Assembly (NCBI GenBank): GCA_002304445.1
Contig: NEVA01000004.1
Span: 155,168-219,167 of the forward strand
Reading direction: 5' to 3'
Source of the DNA: Opitutia bacterium Tous-C4FEB
GTDB lineage: Bacteria; Verrucomicrobiota; Verrucomicrobiia; Opitutales; Opitutaceae
DNA length: 64,000 nucleotides
The translations under genes and the position numbers were made by a program. The first letter of the stretch is position 1; every line of letters starts with the position of its first letter. The notes under the pieces are model-generated. The model was given only the letters and a program-made list of their open reading frames with translations. It was not told the DNA's origin and did no database searches. Positions 45,086 through 54,249 of this stretch are shown here, one piece after another.

Positions 45086-45169
45086 ATGAGCAGCGAGCCG
45101 CAATTTTTGGATGAAAACCACACCGAAACGGGTGCAATTGTCGGGCGGGATGCAGGGGCCGCCGTATGA
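45086..45169 (+). CDS. Possible 27-codon leader ORF before purF
   Basis: ATG at 45086, MSSEPQFLDENHTETGAIVG then RDAGAAV, ending in TGA that overlaps the purF ATG as ATGA. The frame differs from purF. A weak ribosome site makes it uncertain, but the stop-start overlap would allow translational coupling. No attenuator hairpin is clear. Confidence 0.25.
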   Translation: MSSEPQFLDENHTETGAIVGRDAGAAV

Positions 45170-47073
45170 GTGACTCGATCACCCACGAATGCGGCATCGC
45201 ACTGGTGCGACTGCTGAAGCCGCTCAGCTTTTATCAGGAAAAATACGGGACTCCGCTTTGGGGTTTTACTAAGCTGTTTCTCCTGATGGAGAAGCAGCAC
45301 AACCGCGGCCAAGACGGCGCCGGTGTGTCGTGCGTGAAGTTGGACGTGCCGGCCGGCGAGCCCTTCATGTTTCGTGAGCGGTGCGTGAAGAGCAATCCGC
45401 TCGATAAGATTTTCAAGGCGTTGCTCGGCCAATACAACGAGCGGCTTGCGAGCGGCATGATTCACCCGGAATTCACCGACACGGTGAAAAAGCATTTCGA
45501 TTTTGGGGGCGCGTCGTTGATGGGGCATCTGCGCTACGGCACCAGCGGCGGCTACAGCCTCAGCTCGTGTCACCCGTTTTTTCGGCGCTCGCCGTGGCCG
45601 ACGCGCAACTTGGCGCTGTGCGGTAATTTTAATCTGACCAATACGACCGAGCTCAACCAGTCGCTCACCGCGATGGGTCAGCACCCGATCTACGCCACGG
45701 ATACGCAGGCGATTTTGGAGAAAATCGGATTCTACCTCGATGAGGAGCACGAGGATATTTACCGGTTTTTGCGCACGCGGAATCTCGCGGGCGAGGAACT
45801 CTCGCGGCGCATCAGCGAGGACCTCGACGTGGCACGCGTCATCCGGCGGGCGGCGGAGAAGTGGGACGGCGGCTACACGCTTTGCGGTCAGATCGGCAAC
45901 GGCGATGCGTTCGTGGCGCGAGACCCGTCGGGCATTCGGCCGGCGTTCTATTTTCAGAATGACGAAGTGATCGCGTTTGCCTCGGAGCGGGCGCCGCTGA
46001 TGACGGTGTTCGATCTCGCGGTGGAGCAGGTCAAGGAAGTGGCTCCCGGCCACGTGGTCGTGATCAAGCGCCGGGGAGCGATCAGCTCGGAGGCGTTCAC
46101 GGCGGCGTTGCCAAGGACGTCCTGTTCCTTCGAGCGCATCTATTTTTCGCGCGGCAACGATGTGGACATTTACCGCGAGCGGCAAGCGTTGGGCGGGCGA
46201 TTGGCCGACCAGATTTGCCGATCCATCGGCAACGATTGGGCGAACACCGTTTTCAGTTTTATTCCGAACACGGCGGAGGCCGCGTATTACGGGTTGATGT
46301 CGGAGTTGCGAACGCGGCGACGCGGCGAGGTGAAGACGGCGATTTTGAAGGCGAGCGCGGCGGGCACGTTGGATGAGACGCTGTTGGATGAACTGATTCT
46401 GGGCAACTGGCCCCGGGGCGAGAAAGTGGTCAGCAAGGACATCAAGATCCGGACGTTTATCGGGCAGGAAGGGATGCGAAATCAGCTCGCGAGCCACGTC
46501 TACGACATCACCTACGGTTCGGTGCGGCCCGGCGACAATCTGGTCTGCGTGGACGACTCGATCGTGCGCGGCACGACCCTGCGGAAGTCGATTTTGAGGA
46601 TTCTGACGCGGCTCAATCCGAAGAAAATCGTGATCGTCTCGACGGCGCCGCAGATCCGTTACCCGGATTGTTACGGCATCGATATGTCGGAGTTGGGCAA
46701 ATTCGTCGCGTTCGAGGCGGCGGTGGCGCTGCTGAAGGAGCGCGGTCAGGCGGCGGTGCTCGACGAGGTGCACGCCTTGTGTGTGGCGGAAATCGCGAAG
46801 CCGACCGGGACGAACCACGTGCGGAAGATCTACGAATCGTTCACGCCGGAGGAGATTTCAGCCAAGATCGTGGAACGGGTGCGCCCGGCTGACATTGAGT
46901 GGAAGGGTGAGATCGAGATCATCTTCCAGACCATCGAGCACCTTCATGCGGCGGTGCCGGAGCATACGGGCGATTGGTATTTCACCGGCCGCTATCCTAC
47001 TCCCGGCGGCTATCGCGTCGTGAATCAGGCGTTTCTCAATTATTTCGAGAAGTCCGAAGGCAGGAGTTACTGA
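45166..47073 (+). CDS. purF: Amidophosphoribosyltransferase
   Basis: 635 residues, the long form typical of Bacteroidetes/Verrucomicrobia (E. coli 505). The Ntn nucleophile is Cys9 in THECGIAL, so an eight-residue propeptide must be removed. Glutaminase features: HNRGQDGAG, HLRYGT, LCGNFNLTN. The PRPP site is VCVDDSIVRGTT at about 464-475. First committed step of purine synthesis. Good ribosome site (AGGGG) eight bases before the ATG. Confidence 0.94.
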   Translation: MSDSITHECGIALVRLLKPLSFYQEKYGTPLWGFTKLFLLMEKQHNRGQDGAGVSCVKLDVPAGEPFMFRERCVKSNPLDKIFKALLGQYNERLASGMIHPEFTDTVKKHFDFGGASLMGHLRYGTSGGYSLSSCHPFFRRSPWPTRNLALCGNFNLTNTTELNQSLTAMGQHPIYATDTQAILEKIGFYLDEEHEDIYRFLRTRNLAGEELSRRISEDLDVARVIRRAAEKWDGGYTLCGQIGNGDAFVARDPSGIRPAFYFQNDEVIAFASERAPLMTVFDLAVEQVKEVAPGHVVVIKRRGAISSEAFTAALPRTSCSFERIYFSRGNDVDIYRERQALGGRLADQICRSIGNDWANTVFSFIPNTAEAAYYGLMSELRTRRRGEVKTAILKASAAGTLDETLLDELILGNWPRGEKVVSKDIKIRTFIGQEGMRNQLASHVYDITYGSVRPGDNLVCVDDSIVRGTTLRKSILRILTRLNPKKIVIVSTAPQIRYPDCYGIDMSELGKFVAFEAAVALLKERGQAAVLDEVHALCVAEIAKPTGTNHVRKIYESFTPEEISAKIVERVRPADIEWKGEIEIIFQTIEHLHAAVPEHTGDWYFTGRYPTPGGYRVVNQAFLNYFEKSEGRSY

Positions 47074-47083
47074 GGGCGCGGCG

Positions 47084-47665
47084 ATGGCAAAAAAAGCGCC
47101 CGATTCCGTGCTGCCGAAGATCTACGCCGTGCGCCGGCAGAAGGTGGTGCTCGATGCGGATCTGGCGAAGTTGTATGGGGTGCCGACGAAGCGGCTGAAT
47201 GAGGCGGCGCGGCGGAATGCGGGGAGGTTTCCGGAGGATTTCTGTTTCTACCTGACCGACGAAGAAGTTGAGCACTTGAGGTCGCAGATTGCGGCTTCAA
47301 GTATTGGGCAAAGCGGAGGCGCCGTTTTAAGGTCGCAAATTGCGACCTTAAAAACGGACGGGCGCGGAAAGCACCGCAAGTATCTCCCCCGCGTCTTCAC
47401 CGAGCACGGCGCCTTGATGGCGGCGAATGTCCTGCGCAGCGAGCGGGCGGTGCAAATGAGCCTGTATTTGATCCGCGCCTTTGTGGCTTTGCGGGAGCAA
47501 TTGGTTTCCAACCTCTCTACGCTCCGACGCCTTTCCGAAATCGACAAGAAGCTCCTGGAGCACGATGTCGTGTTGCGTGAGGTGCTGGAGCGCTTGCAGC
47601 CGTTGCTCGATCCTCCGGCGGCGCCGAAGAAACCACTGATTGGTTTTCAGCCGGGAAACCGTTAG
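47084..47665 (+). CDS. ORF6N-domain protein
   Basis: 193 residues, ATG 11 bases after purF. The N-terminal ORF6N domain (LPKIYAVRRQKVVLDADLAK, LYGVPTKRLNEAARRN, FCFYLTDEE) is known from phage and mobile-element regulators and is thought to bind DNA. The middle has a duplicated motif (LRSQIAASS, LRSQIATLK) encoded by palindromic DNA, followed by HRKYLPRVFTEHGALMAANV. The C-terminus is a helical, probably coiled-coil tail. It breaks the purF-purM pair, so it probably arrived by transfer. Confidence 0.85.
   Translation: MAKKAPDSVLPKIYAVRRQKVVLDADLAKLYGVPTKRLNEAARRNAGRFPEDFCFYLTDEEVEHLRSQIAASSIGQSGGAVLRSQIATLKTDGRGKHRKYLPRVFTEHGALMAANVLRSERAVQMSLYLIRAFVALREQLVSNLSTLRRLSEIDKKLLEHDVVLREVLERLQPLLDPPAAPKKPLIGFQPGNR
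47279..47302. repeat. Imperfect palindromic unit in the ORF6N gene
   Basis: GAGGTCGCAGATTGCGGCTTCAAG, an imperfect inverted repeat that encodes LRSQIAAS. It resembles the better palindrome 46 bases downstream at 47325-47353, so the two are likely copies of one unit. Confidence 0.45.
47325..47353. repeat. Perfect palindrome in the ORF6N coding sequence
   Basis: TTTTAAGGTCGCAA - A - TTGCGACCTTAAAA: 14-base arms with a one-base centre, wholly inside the coding sequence (LRSQIATLK). Such a long perfect repeat is not expected by chance in a gene. It could be the protein's own binding site or the end of a small mobile unit. Confidence 0.75.
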
Positions 47666-47681
47666 CCATTCCTCCAATTTC

Positions 47682-48788
47682 ATGTCCCTCAGCTACGAAT
47701 CTTCCGGGGTAAATTACGATCAGCTCGATGCGTTTAAGCGCGCGTGCCAAAAGGCGGCGAAGACGACGGCGCCGCTGTTGGCGAGTCACGGTTACGCCGA
47801 GCCGGCGAACACGCGGGGCGAGAGCTGCTACTTGATGGAGGCGGCGGATCACTTTTTGGCCCATGTCGAGGAGGGGCTGGGCACGAAGAATCTGGTCGCG
47901 GATGCCGTGTATGCGGCGACGGGTAAGAATTTCTATCGTGAGATCTCCATCGATACGGTGGCGACGATTGTAAACGACCTGATCACGTGCGGAGCGTTGC
48001 CGATCTCAGTGGCGATGCACGCGGCGGTGGGCGAGTCGGCGTGGTTTACCGACGCGGCACGAATGCAGGCGCTCGTTGACGGCTGGGCGGCGGGTTGCCG
48101 CAAGGCCGGGGCGGTGTGGGGCGGGGGCGAGACGCCGACCTTACGCGGGATAGTCAACGCGGACGCCATCGTGCTCGCGGGTTCGGCGGTCGGGAAGATC
48201 GAGCCAAAGTCGCGGCGCATCACGGGCGACGTGAAAGACGGGGACGCGATCATCTTTCTTGCTTCGACGGGCGTGCAGACGAACGGGCTCAGCCTGTGTC
48301 GGTTGATCGCTGGCAAGTTGCCCCTCGGTTACCAGACGCCGATCGGGCACGGTGACGCGCGGACGTATGGCGAGGCGTTGCTCGCGGCGTCGGCGATCTA
48401 TGTGGATTTTGTGAGCCGGTGCCAGTTGGCCGGGTTGAAGTTGAATTACGTCTCGCACGTCACCGGCCACGGCTGGCGGAAGCTGATGCGGCTCGACGAG
48501 CCGTTTGTTTACGAGATCACCCAGCCGAGGGAGGCCCCGGCGCTGTTCAAGTTTATGATGGAGGCGGGTCCGATCACGCTGCGGGAGGCGTATGCAACGT
48601 TTAACATGGGCATCGGGTTTGCGGCCTATGTCGGGCCGGAGACCGCAGACGCGGTGGTCGCGGCGGCGACGGCTTGCGGGCACGATGCGTGGATCGCGGG
48701 CACGGTGCGCAAGGACGGCGACAAGAAGGCCGTGGTGATTCCGTCGCTGGGGCTCGAATACGACGGCTCGACGCTGCAGGTGCGGTGA
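47682..48788 (+). CDS. purM: Phosphoribosylformylglycinamidine cyclo-ligase
   Basis: 368 residues from the ATG at 47682 (MSLSYESSGVNYDQLDAFKR). Typical PurM segments: the Gly-rich GAVWGGGETPTLRGIV, ASTGVQTNGLSLCR, and HVTGHGWRKLMRL, and the late TFNMGIGF. It forms the imidazole ring of AIR, next step after PurL. Slightly longer than E. coli PurM (345). Separated from purF by the ORF6N gene. Confidence 0.94.
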   Translation: MSLSYESSGVNYDQLDAFKRACQKAAKTTAPLLASHGYAEPANTRGESCYLMEAADHFLAHVEEGLGTKNLVADAVYAATGKNFYREISIDTVATIVNDLITCGALPISVAMHAAVGESAWFTDAARMQALVDGWAAGCRKAGAVWGGGETPTLRGIVNADAIVLAGSAVGKIEPKSRRITGDVKDGDAIIFLASTGVQTNGLSLCRLIAGKLPLGYQTPIGHGDARTYGEALLAASAIYVDFVSRCQLAGLKLNYVSHVTGHGWRKLMRLDEPFVYEITQPREAPALFKFMMEAGPITLREAYATFNMGIGFAAYVGPETADAVVAAATACGHDAWIAGTVRKDGDKKAVVIPSLGLEYDGSTLQVR

Positions 48789-48800
48789 GAGCGGCCCGGC

Positions 48801-49967
48801 TCAGCCGCCGTAGCACTCGAGATACTTCAGGCCGGTGCTCGTGTTGAAAAGGACGATGGTGTCGTCGGGCTGCACTTGGTTGGCGGCGAGGAGCATTTTG
48901 AGGGCGGCGTAGCAGCCGGCGCCTTCGGGGGCGACGAAGATGCCTTCGGCCGAGCCGACTTCTTTCGTGCCGGAAATCATCTGGTCGTCGGAAACCGCGA
49001 GGGCGCCGCCGCCCGATTTGCGCAGGGCGTCGAGCATGATGAAATCGCCGATGGCTTTCGGCACGCGTAGGCCGGACGCGCGGGTTTGGGCGCCGAGGTG
49101 TTCGGTGGCGAATTTCTCTCCGGCGTGAAAGGCGCGGACGATGGGCTGGCAGCCTTCGGCTTGGACGCTGAACATCCGCGGGCGCTTTGAACCGATCCAG
49201 CCCATGCGCTCCATCTCGTCGAAGGCTTTCCACATGCCGACGAGGCCGGTGCCACCGCCGGTGGGGTAGAGGATGACGTCGGGGAGCGTCCAGTTAAGTT
49301 GCTCGGCGAGCTCGTAGCCGAGGGTCTTTTTTCCTTCGGCGCGGTAGGGCTCTTTGAGCGTGGAGACATCAAACCAGCCCTCGGCCACTTTGCGTTTGGC
49401 GACCTCGGCGCCGCAGTCGGTGATGAGGCCGTTGATGAGCGTGACGAAAGCGCCCATCTGTTCGCACTCGATGATATTGGCCTTGGGGGTGTCCCTCGGC
49501 ATGAAGAGGTGGGCTTCCATGCCGGCGCGGGCGGCGTAGGCGGCGAGGGCGCCGGCGGCGTTGCCGGCCGAGGGGGCGGCGAGTTTTTTAAGACCGTATT
49601 GTTTGGCCATCGAGACGGCGGCGGTCATGCCGCGAGCCTTGAAACTGGCGGTGGGATTTTGCGCTTCGTCTTTGATGAAAAGGCGGCTGAGGCCGTGCTT
49701 GGCCCCGAGACGGGGCGCGGGGTGGAGAGGAGTCCAGCCCTCGCCGAGGGTGACGACGTCGGCGGCGTTTTTGACGGGGAGGACCTCGCGGTAACGCCAG
49801 AGCGATTTCTCGCGGGTGCGGAGAGATTCCTTGGTGAGCGTTTTCGCGGCGGCGACGAGATCGTAGTGCGCGAAGAGAGGTTTGCCGCAGGCAGTGCAGA
49901 CGTTCTGGGGAACGGTGGCGTCGTGCTCTTTGGCGCAGGCGGTGCAGTCGAGGTGCGTGAGGTGCAC
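48801..49967 (-). CDS. thrC: Threonine synthase
   Basis: 388 residues, GTG start. An N-terminal zinc-ribbon-like pair C8xxC11 / C24xxC27, then the PLP fold [12 protein letters not shown], Schiff-base Lys110 in [11 protein letters not shown], phosphate loop SAGNAAGAL and [13 protein letters not shown]. It makes threonine from phosphohomoserine. The zinc-ribbon type is typical of many non-enterobacterial ThrC. Convergent with purM (12-base gap). Confidence 0.9.
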   Translation of the reverse strand: MHLTHLDCTACAKEHDATVPQNVCTACGKPLFAHYDLVAAAKTLTKESLRTREKSLWRYREVLPVKNAADVVTLGEGWTPLHPAPRLGAKHGLSRLFIKDEAQNPTASFKARGMTAAVSMAKQYGLKKLAAPSAGNAAGALAAYAARAGMEAHLFMPRDTPKANIIECEQMGAFVTLINGLITDCGAEVAKRKVAEGWFDVSTLKEPYRAEGKKTLGYELAEQLNWTLPDVILYPTGGGTGLVGMWKAFDEMERMGWIGSKRPRMFSVQAEGCQPIVRAFHAGEKFATEHLGAQTRASGLRVPKAIGDFIMLDALRKSGGGALAVSDDQMISGTKEVGSAEGIFVAPEGAGCYAALKMLLAANQVQPDDTIVLFNTSTGLKYLECYGG

Positions 49968-50188
49968 GAGGCGGGAACCAAAGCCCGGGAGCGCAGTGGG
50001 GCAATCTTCAGTAGGAAAAATTCACTCGCCGCTGCCAGCGAGCAAGACGGCTTGAACTCAAGATTCAGCCGTTCTGTGATATTGGGCTCGACTTGAGTGA
50101 GCGCAAAAATTGGAACAGAGTTTGGTCCCCGCTTTTCCTTTTCCGGTGCGCCCAGGTGGCCGAACCGTTTTCCTCGCTTTTTTATCTC

Positions 50189-50635
50189 ATGAAGAAAAAT
50201 ATCCCCATTGCCCTGCTCTTTCTTGGCCTCGCTAACGCTGTCGTGGTGCTGGCGGCCGAAACCAAACCGCCGGTGAAGGCGCTGGCGGCGGCCGCCTCGT
50301 TGGCCGGTGAGTTTACCGGCGAATGGACGGGCGAAAATGGATCCAGCGGAGCGTTGAAACTTACCTTCAAACCGGGGAAAGACGCGGCTTGGGAGATGGA
50401 GGCCACGTTTACCTTTGAGGGTTCGGCCATTCCGACGGTGACCAAGTCGGTCGCGGTTGAAGGCAGCAAGGTTGAGGCGGTTTTCGCTTGGGATGTCCAA
50501 GGCGCTTCGGCGTCGAGCAAACTGACGGGCGAGTTGAAGGACAATCGCCTGGAAGGGACTTACGACAGCACGACGACGGATGGTGCCGCGAAAGGCAAAT
50601 GGAAGGTCACGCGTGCGCCACTTGCGCCCAAGTGA
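50189..50635 (+). CDS. Small secreted beta-rich protein, unknown
   Basis: 148 residues from the ATG at 50189: signal peptide MKKNIPIALLFLGLANAVVV, then GEFTGEWTGENGSSGALKLT and LTGELKDNRLEGTYDS, an up-and-down beta barrel pattern like small lipid- or polysaccharide-binding proteins. No function can be assigned. Divergent from thrC. Confidence 0.75.
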   Translation: MKKNIPIALLFLGLANAVVVLAAETKPPVKALAAAASLAGEFTGEWTGENGSSGALKLTFKPGKDAAWEMEATFTFEGSAIPTVTKSVAVEGSKVEAVFAWDVQGASASSKLTGELKDNRLEGTYDSTTTDGAAKGKWKVTRAPLAPK

Positions 50636-50743
50636 TCGGCCTCGAAGCGCCGTCTTCGATTTTGGTAACGGGCCGCTGCCGCATAGCGCTCAACCAACAA
50701 TAAAGCTTTGAATTAAATTCGGCCTCTGGCGCACCTCACCTAT

Positions 50744-52168
50744 ATGCCACAACGTATCGCCATCGTCGGGGGCGGGATTTCCGGTCTTTCGGCGGCGGCT
50801 CACGTGCTGCTGGCGGCCCCGGAGGACTTCGAGATCGAACTGTTCGAAGCCGCGCCTTTTCTCGGCGGGCAATGCGCATCGTGGCTGGATGCCAAGGGCC
50901 GACCGACCGAGACCGGCATCCATCTGGACTTCCCATGGTATCACAACAAGGACGCGCTTTTTGCGGCGATCGGTCATCCGCTGCCGTTGCGTGAGACCGA
51001 TGGGAACTACTACATCTGCAACGGCGCGACCGGCCGGATCGATACCCTGCTCGCGGGCAAGTCGGTGTTCAAGACGCTGCGGGGACTGGCCACGTTTCCC
51101 AGTCTGACGCCCGGCGAGCGGCTCAAGCTGACCGGCTTTATCCTCCGGATTCTACGGATGGACAATGCGACGGCTGAGAGCTTCGACGGAATGCCGATCA
51201 CAGAGTTTTTGCGGGCGGAAGGGATGACGGAGGCGATCAGCCGACAACTCGCGCTCGAGGCCGTGACGATTCAGGGCCTGCGCCCGGAAGAGGCGAGTGC
51301 CACGTCTTTCATCAAGTTTCTCCGCACGATGTATGGGAGCATGGGGCGATTCGACACGACCTTCTTCGGTGCGCCGTTGGCGGATGCGTTGATCGCACCG
51401 CTGGCGGATTTTGTGCGAGCGCGCGGCGCGAAAATTCACTTCAAGGCACCGGTGACGGCGGTGGTGCCCAGCGGAGTTTCAGGCGCAAGTCTGACCACGG
51501 CCTCGGGTGAGATCCGGGCGTATGATCACGTGATTTTTGCCATCCCGGGTTATGCCGTGCCGCCGCTGGTTCCGACCGAGTTCCGATCGCGCGCGCCCTT
51601 TGCCGGACTGACGGACCTCAGAGAAACGCCCATCATCACGCTGACACTTTGGTATGACGCCCAGGTTTTCACCGATGGAAATGTCTACATCTCGAACCGC
51701 GACCGAACGCACGGTCCGATCTTCGACGCGGTGGCCGACAAGGCGCACCATTGGCGCGGCTGGAGCGGGCTCACGCACACGGGCAGTATCCTCCAAGTTC
51801 TAATCGATGCGGCGGAGGATGTGCAGCACCTCACCGACGAGCAGTTGATCGCGGCGTCCCGGGCCGACTTGGACCGATTTTTCCCCACGTGCCGCGGGCA
51901 CGTACCGACGGATGCGACGGTGCTGCGGCTGCGCGGCACTTATTGCGGAACGCGGGTGGGATACTGGTCGAAGGTGCCGCGCACGCATGAAACGGGAATG
52001 CCCGGGGTGTGGCTGGCCGGCGACTACACCGACGGGCCCTACCACTACGGCATGGAATCGGCGGTCATCTCGGGCAAGGCGGTCGCGAACCTGATTCTTG
52101 CCGGAGTGAATCGTCCCGGGCACGAGATTCTGCGCCCCAACTACCTGCCGTTTGTCGCCGCGAAGTAG
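50744..52168 (+). CDS. FAD-dependent oxidoreductase, phytoene desaturase/HpnE-like
   Basis: 474 residues. FAD-binding GGGISG (9-14) in RIAIVGGGISGLSAAAHVLL, FLGGQCASW, and the C-terminal FAD motif GVWLAGDYTDGPYHYGMESA. This is the amine-oxidase/carotenoid-desaturase family; HpnE, zeta-carotene desaturase and phytoene desaturase are the closest known roles. No other terpenoid genes are in the window, so the pathway is open. Confidence 0.85.
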   Translation: MPQRIAIVGGGISGLSAAAHVLLAAPEDFEIELFEAAPFLGGQCASWLDAKGRPTETGIHLDFPWYHNKDALFAAIGHPLPLRETDGNYYICNGATGRIDTLLAGKSVFKTLRGLATFPSLTPGERLKLTGFILRILRMDNATAESFDGMPITEFLRAEGMTEAISRQLALEAVTIQGLRPEEASATSFIKFLRTMYGSMGRFDTTFFGAPLADALIAPLADFVRARGAKIHFKAPVTAVVPSGVSGASLTTASGEIRAYDHVIFAIPGYAVPPLVPTEFRSRAPFAGLTDLRETPIITLTLWYDAQVFTDGNVYISNRDRTHGPIFDAVADKAHHWRGWSGLTHTGSILQVLIDAAEDVQHLTDEQLIAASRADLDRFFPTCRGHVPTDATVLRLRGTYCGTRVGYWSKVPRTHETGMPGVWLAGDYTDGPYHYGMESAVISGKAVANLILAGVNRPGHEILRPNYLPFVAAK

Positions 52169-52184
52169 GCGCAGTGAGCGCCGG

Positions 52185-54134
52185 CTATTTCGAAGGAGCG
52201 ACGAACGTGAGGTTTGGTCGCGGTGCCGGTTTCATGCCCTCGCCGAGGAAGAAGCCGGGGTGCGGCGGTTGGTTGTAGCCGACATTCTGCCAGGCGATCG
52301 CGAGGCGATACTGCGGGTCGTGCATCAAGGTGGTGAGGCGATGCGCGGTGGCGATCGTCGTGGAGAATATGCGGAGCTCTTGATTGTCGGTGGTGCGGAG
52401 GATCACCTCCTCGCGCCAGTCGCCGAGGAGGTCGGCGCTGAGGGCGGGATTTGATTTGGTGCTGTTATTGGCGGTGCAGCCTTCGGCGGTGAAAAGGAGG
52501 TGGGTCGTCTCGGTCAGCCAATCCCATTTTGAAACGGTGTTGCCGTTCAAGAGTTCGCGGAGGAGGTCGCCGTCCCACCAGACGGCGAAGTTCACCGAGT
52601 TGGGTTTCTTGGTGGAGATGATTTCGCCCCGGGCGTTGTTGAGGCCGGGTAAGGTGGACCAGACTTCGTTGCCGGGGTGGCGGGGATCGATGTCGAACGC
52701 GACGCCGCGGCCGACATCGGGGGCGGGAGCGGTGCCGCCGGGTTTGCCCCAGATGAGCGCACCGGTGTTGGCGTCGCGAAATTCGATCCCGTAGGGGTGC
52801 TTGGGATTCTCGTGGATGGCGAAGACCTCGAGGCCGGGTCGGGTGGGGTCGAGGTCGGAAACGTGGAGGGCGTCACCGTGGCCGAGTTTGGTCGAGTAAC
52901 GCGGCGTGCCGTCGGCATTGATGCACATGGCGCCGTAAACGATCTCGTCGCGGCCGTCGCCATCGACGTCGGCGACGGAGAGGTTGTGATTTCCCTGGCC
53001 GCGGTAGGGGTTGGTGTTGTCGGCGGGGCCGTGTTGGTCGCTGTCGAAGACCCAGCGTTGGGTGAGTTTGCCGTCGCGCCAGTCCCAGGCGGCAAGGACG
53101 GAGCGCGTGTAGTAGCCGCGGCACATAACGGCGCTGGGACGGACGCCGTCGAGATAGGCGACACCGGCGAGGAAACGGTCGACGCGGTTGCCGTAGGCGT
53201 CGCCCCAGGCATTCACGTCGCCGCGAGCGGGAACGTAGTCGGCGGTGGCGAGGGCGGCGCCGGTGCGGCCGTCGAACACGGTGAGGAATTCGGGGCCGGC
53301 GAGGACGTAGCCGGCGCGGGAGGTCATCCGCTTGCCGTCGGGGGTGGTGACGCTGCCGCTCGGGTCGCGCGAAGGGACGAGGTCGTCGCCCTGCGTGCGG
53401 TAGTCGGCTTTGGCATCGCCGATAACCTTGCCGATGCCATCGACGGTGCCGTCGGCGGTTTTGCAAATGAGTTCGGCGCGGCCGTCGCCGTCGAAATCGT
53501 AGGCCAAGAACTGCGTGTAGTGGGCGCCTTCGCGGATGTTTTTGCCGAGGTTGATCGACCAGAGGAGCGTGCCGTCGAGTTTGTAGGCGTGGAAGATGGG
53601 CTCGTCGGTGAAGCCGGCCCGCGAGTTGTCGCGGGCACGGCCGGTCAGATGGACGATGATCTCGTATTCGCCGTCGCCATCGAGGTCGCCGACCGAGGTG
53701 TCGTTGGGGGTGTAGCCGGCGGGAGTTTGGAGCGGAATGGAGAAATAGGGGCGGGCGGGGGCGTTGGCGGGAATCGTCGCGACGATGGTGCGTGCGGACG
53801 GCGGTGGCTCGGCGCCGGCGAGAAGGGGGCGGACGGAGTAGGTGTTGGCGGCGGCCGGGTTGAACGTGGCGTCGATGAAGTGGGTCGCGCCGGTGAGGGG
53901 GGCGGGGTTGAGTTTCTCAGGGGTGGCTCCGTCGGCGGACCGGTATAGGTTGAAGGCGAGACCGACGGGATCGGTGCCGAGAACACGCCACGAGACAAAG
54001 ATTTTTTCGGGCTCGGACTTGATCGCGATGACGCCGCGGCCGAGCGTTTCCATCTGCCGGGGCGGGAGCGAGGCGGCGGGGACGGCGGCGAGGAGAAGCG
54101 GCAGGAGCAGGAGAAAGAGGAAAGAGTTTTTCAT
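52185..54134 (-). CDS. Rhamnogalacturonan lyase, PL11 family
   Basis: 649 residues with a signal peptide (MKNSFLFLLLLPLLLAAVPA). A beta-propeller with repeated calcium-type motifs VGDLDGDGEYEIIVHL, YDFDGDGRAELICKT and VADVDGDGRDEIVYG, preceded by METLGRGVIAI; together this is the PL11 (YesW/YesX) architecture. It cleaves rhamnogalacturonan I of pectin outside the cell. It is followed by two CE1-like esterases on the same strand. Confidence 0.9.
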   Translation of the reverse strand: MKNSFLFLLLLPLLLAAVPAASLPPRQMETLGRGVIAIKSEPEKIFVSWRVLGTDPVGLAFNLYRSADGATPEKLNPAPLTGATHFIDATFNPAAANTYSVRPLLAGAEPPPSARTIVATIPANAPARPYFSIPLQTPAGYTPNDTSVGDLDGDGEYEIIVHLTGRARDNSRAGFTDEPIFHAYKLDGTLLWSINLGKNIREGAHYTQFLAYDFDGDGRAELICKTADGTVDGIGKVIGDAKADYRTQGDDLVPSRDPSGSVTTPDGKRMTSRAGYVLAGPEFLTVFDGRTGAALATADYVPARGDVNAWGDAYGNRVDRFLAGVAYLDGVRPSAVMCRGYYTRSVLAAWDWRDGKLTQRWVFDSDQHGPADNTNPYRGQGNHNLSVADVDGDGRDEIVYGAMCINADGTPRYSTKLGHGDALHVSDLDPTRPGLEVFAIHENPKHPYGIEFRDANTGALIWGKPGGTAPAPDVGRGVAFDIDPRHPGNEVWSTLPGLNNARGEIISTKKPNSVNFAVWWDGDLLRELLNGNTVSKWDWLTETTHLLFTAEGCTANNSTKSNPALSADLLGDWREEVILRTTDNQELRIFSTTIATAHRLTTLMHDPQYRLAIAWQNVGYNQPPHPGFFLGEGMKPAPRPNLTFVAPSK

Positions 54135-54249
54135 GGGGTGGGTTAACGAGCTGGACGCGGCGCCCGAGGGAGGGTCGCGAGTGTTTCCAAAGGGCAGAAT
54201 GAAAAGCGGCCGCGCGACGGAAGGTGCCGCCCGAACCTCCGGTTCTTGA

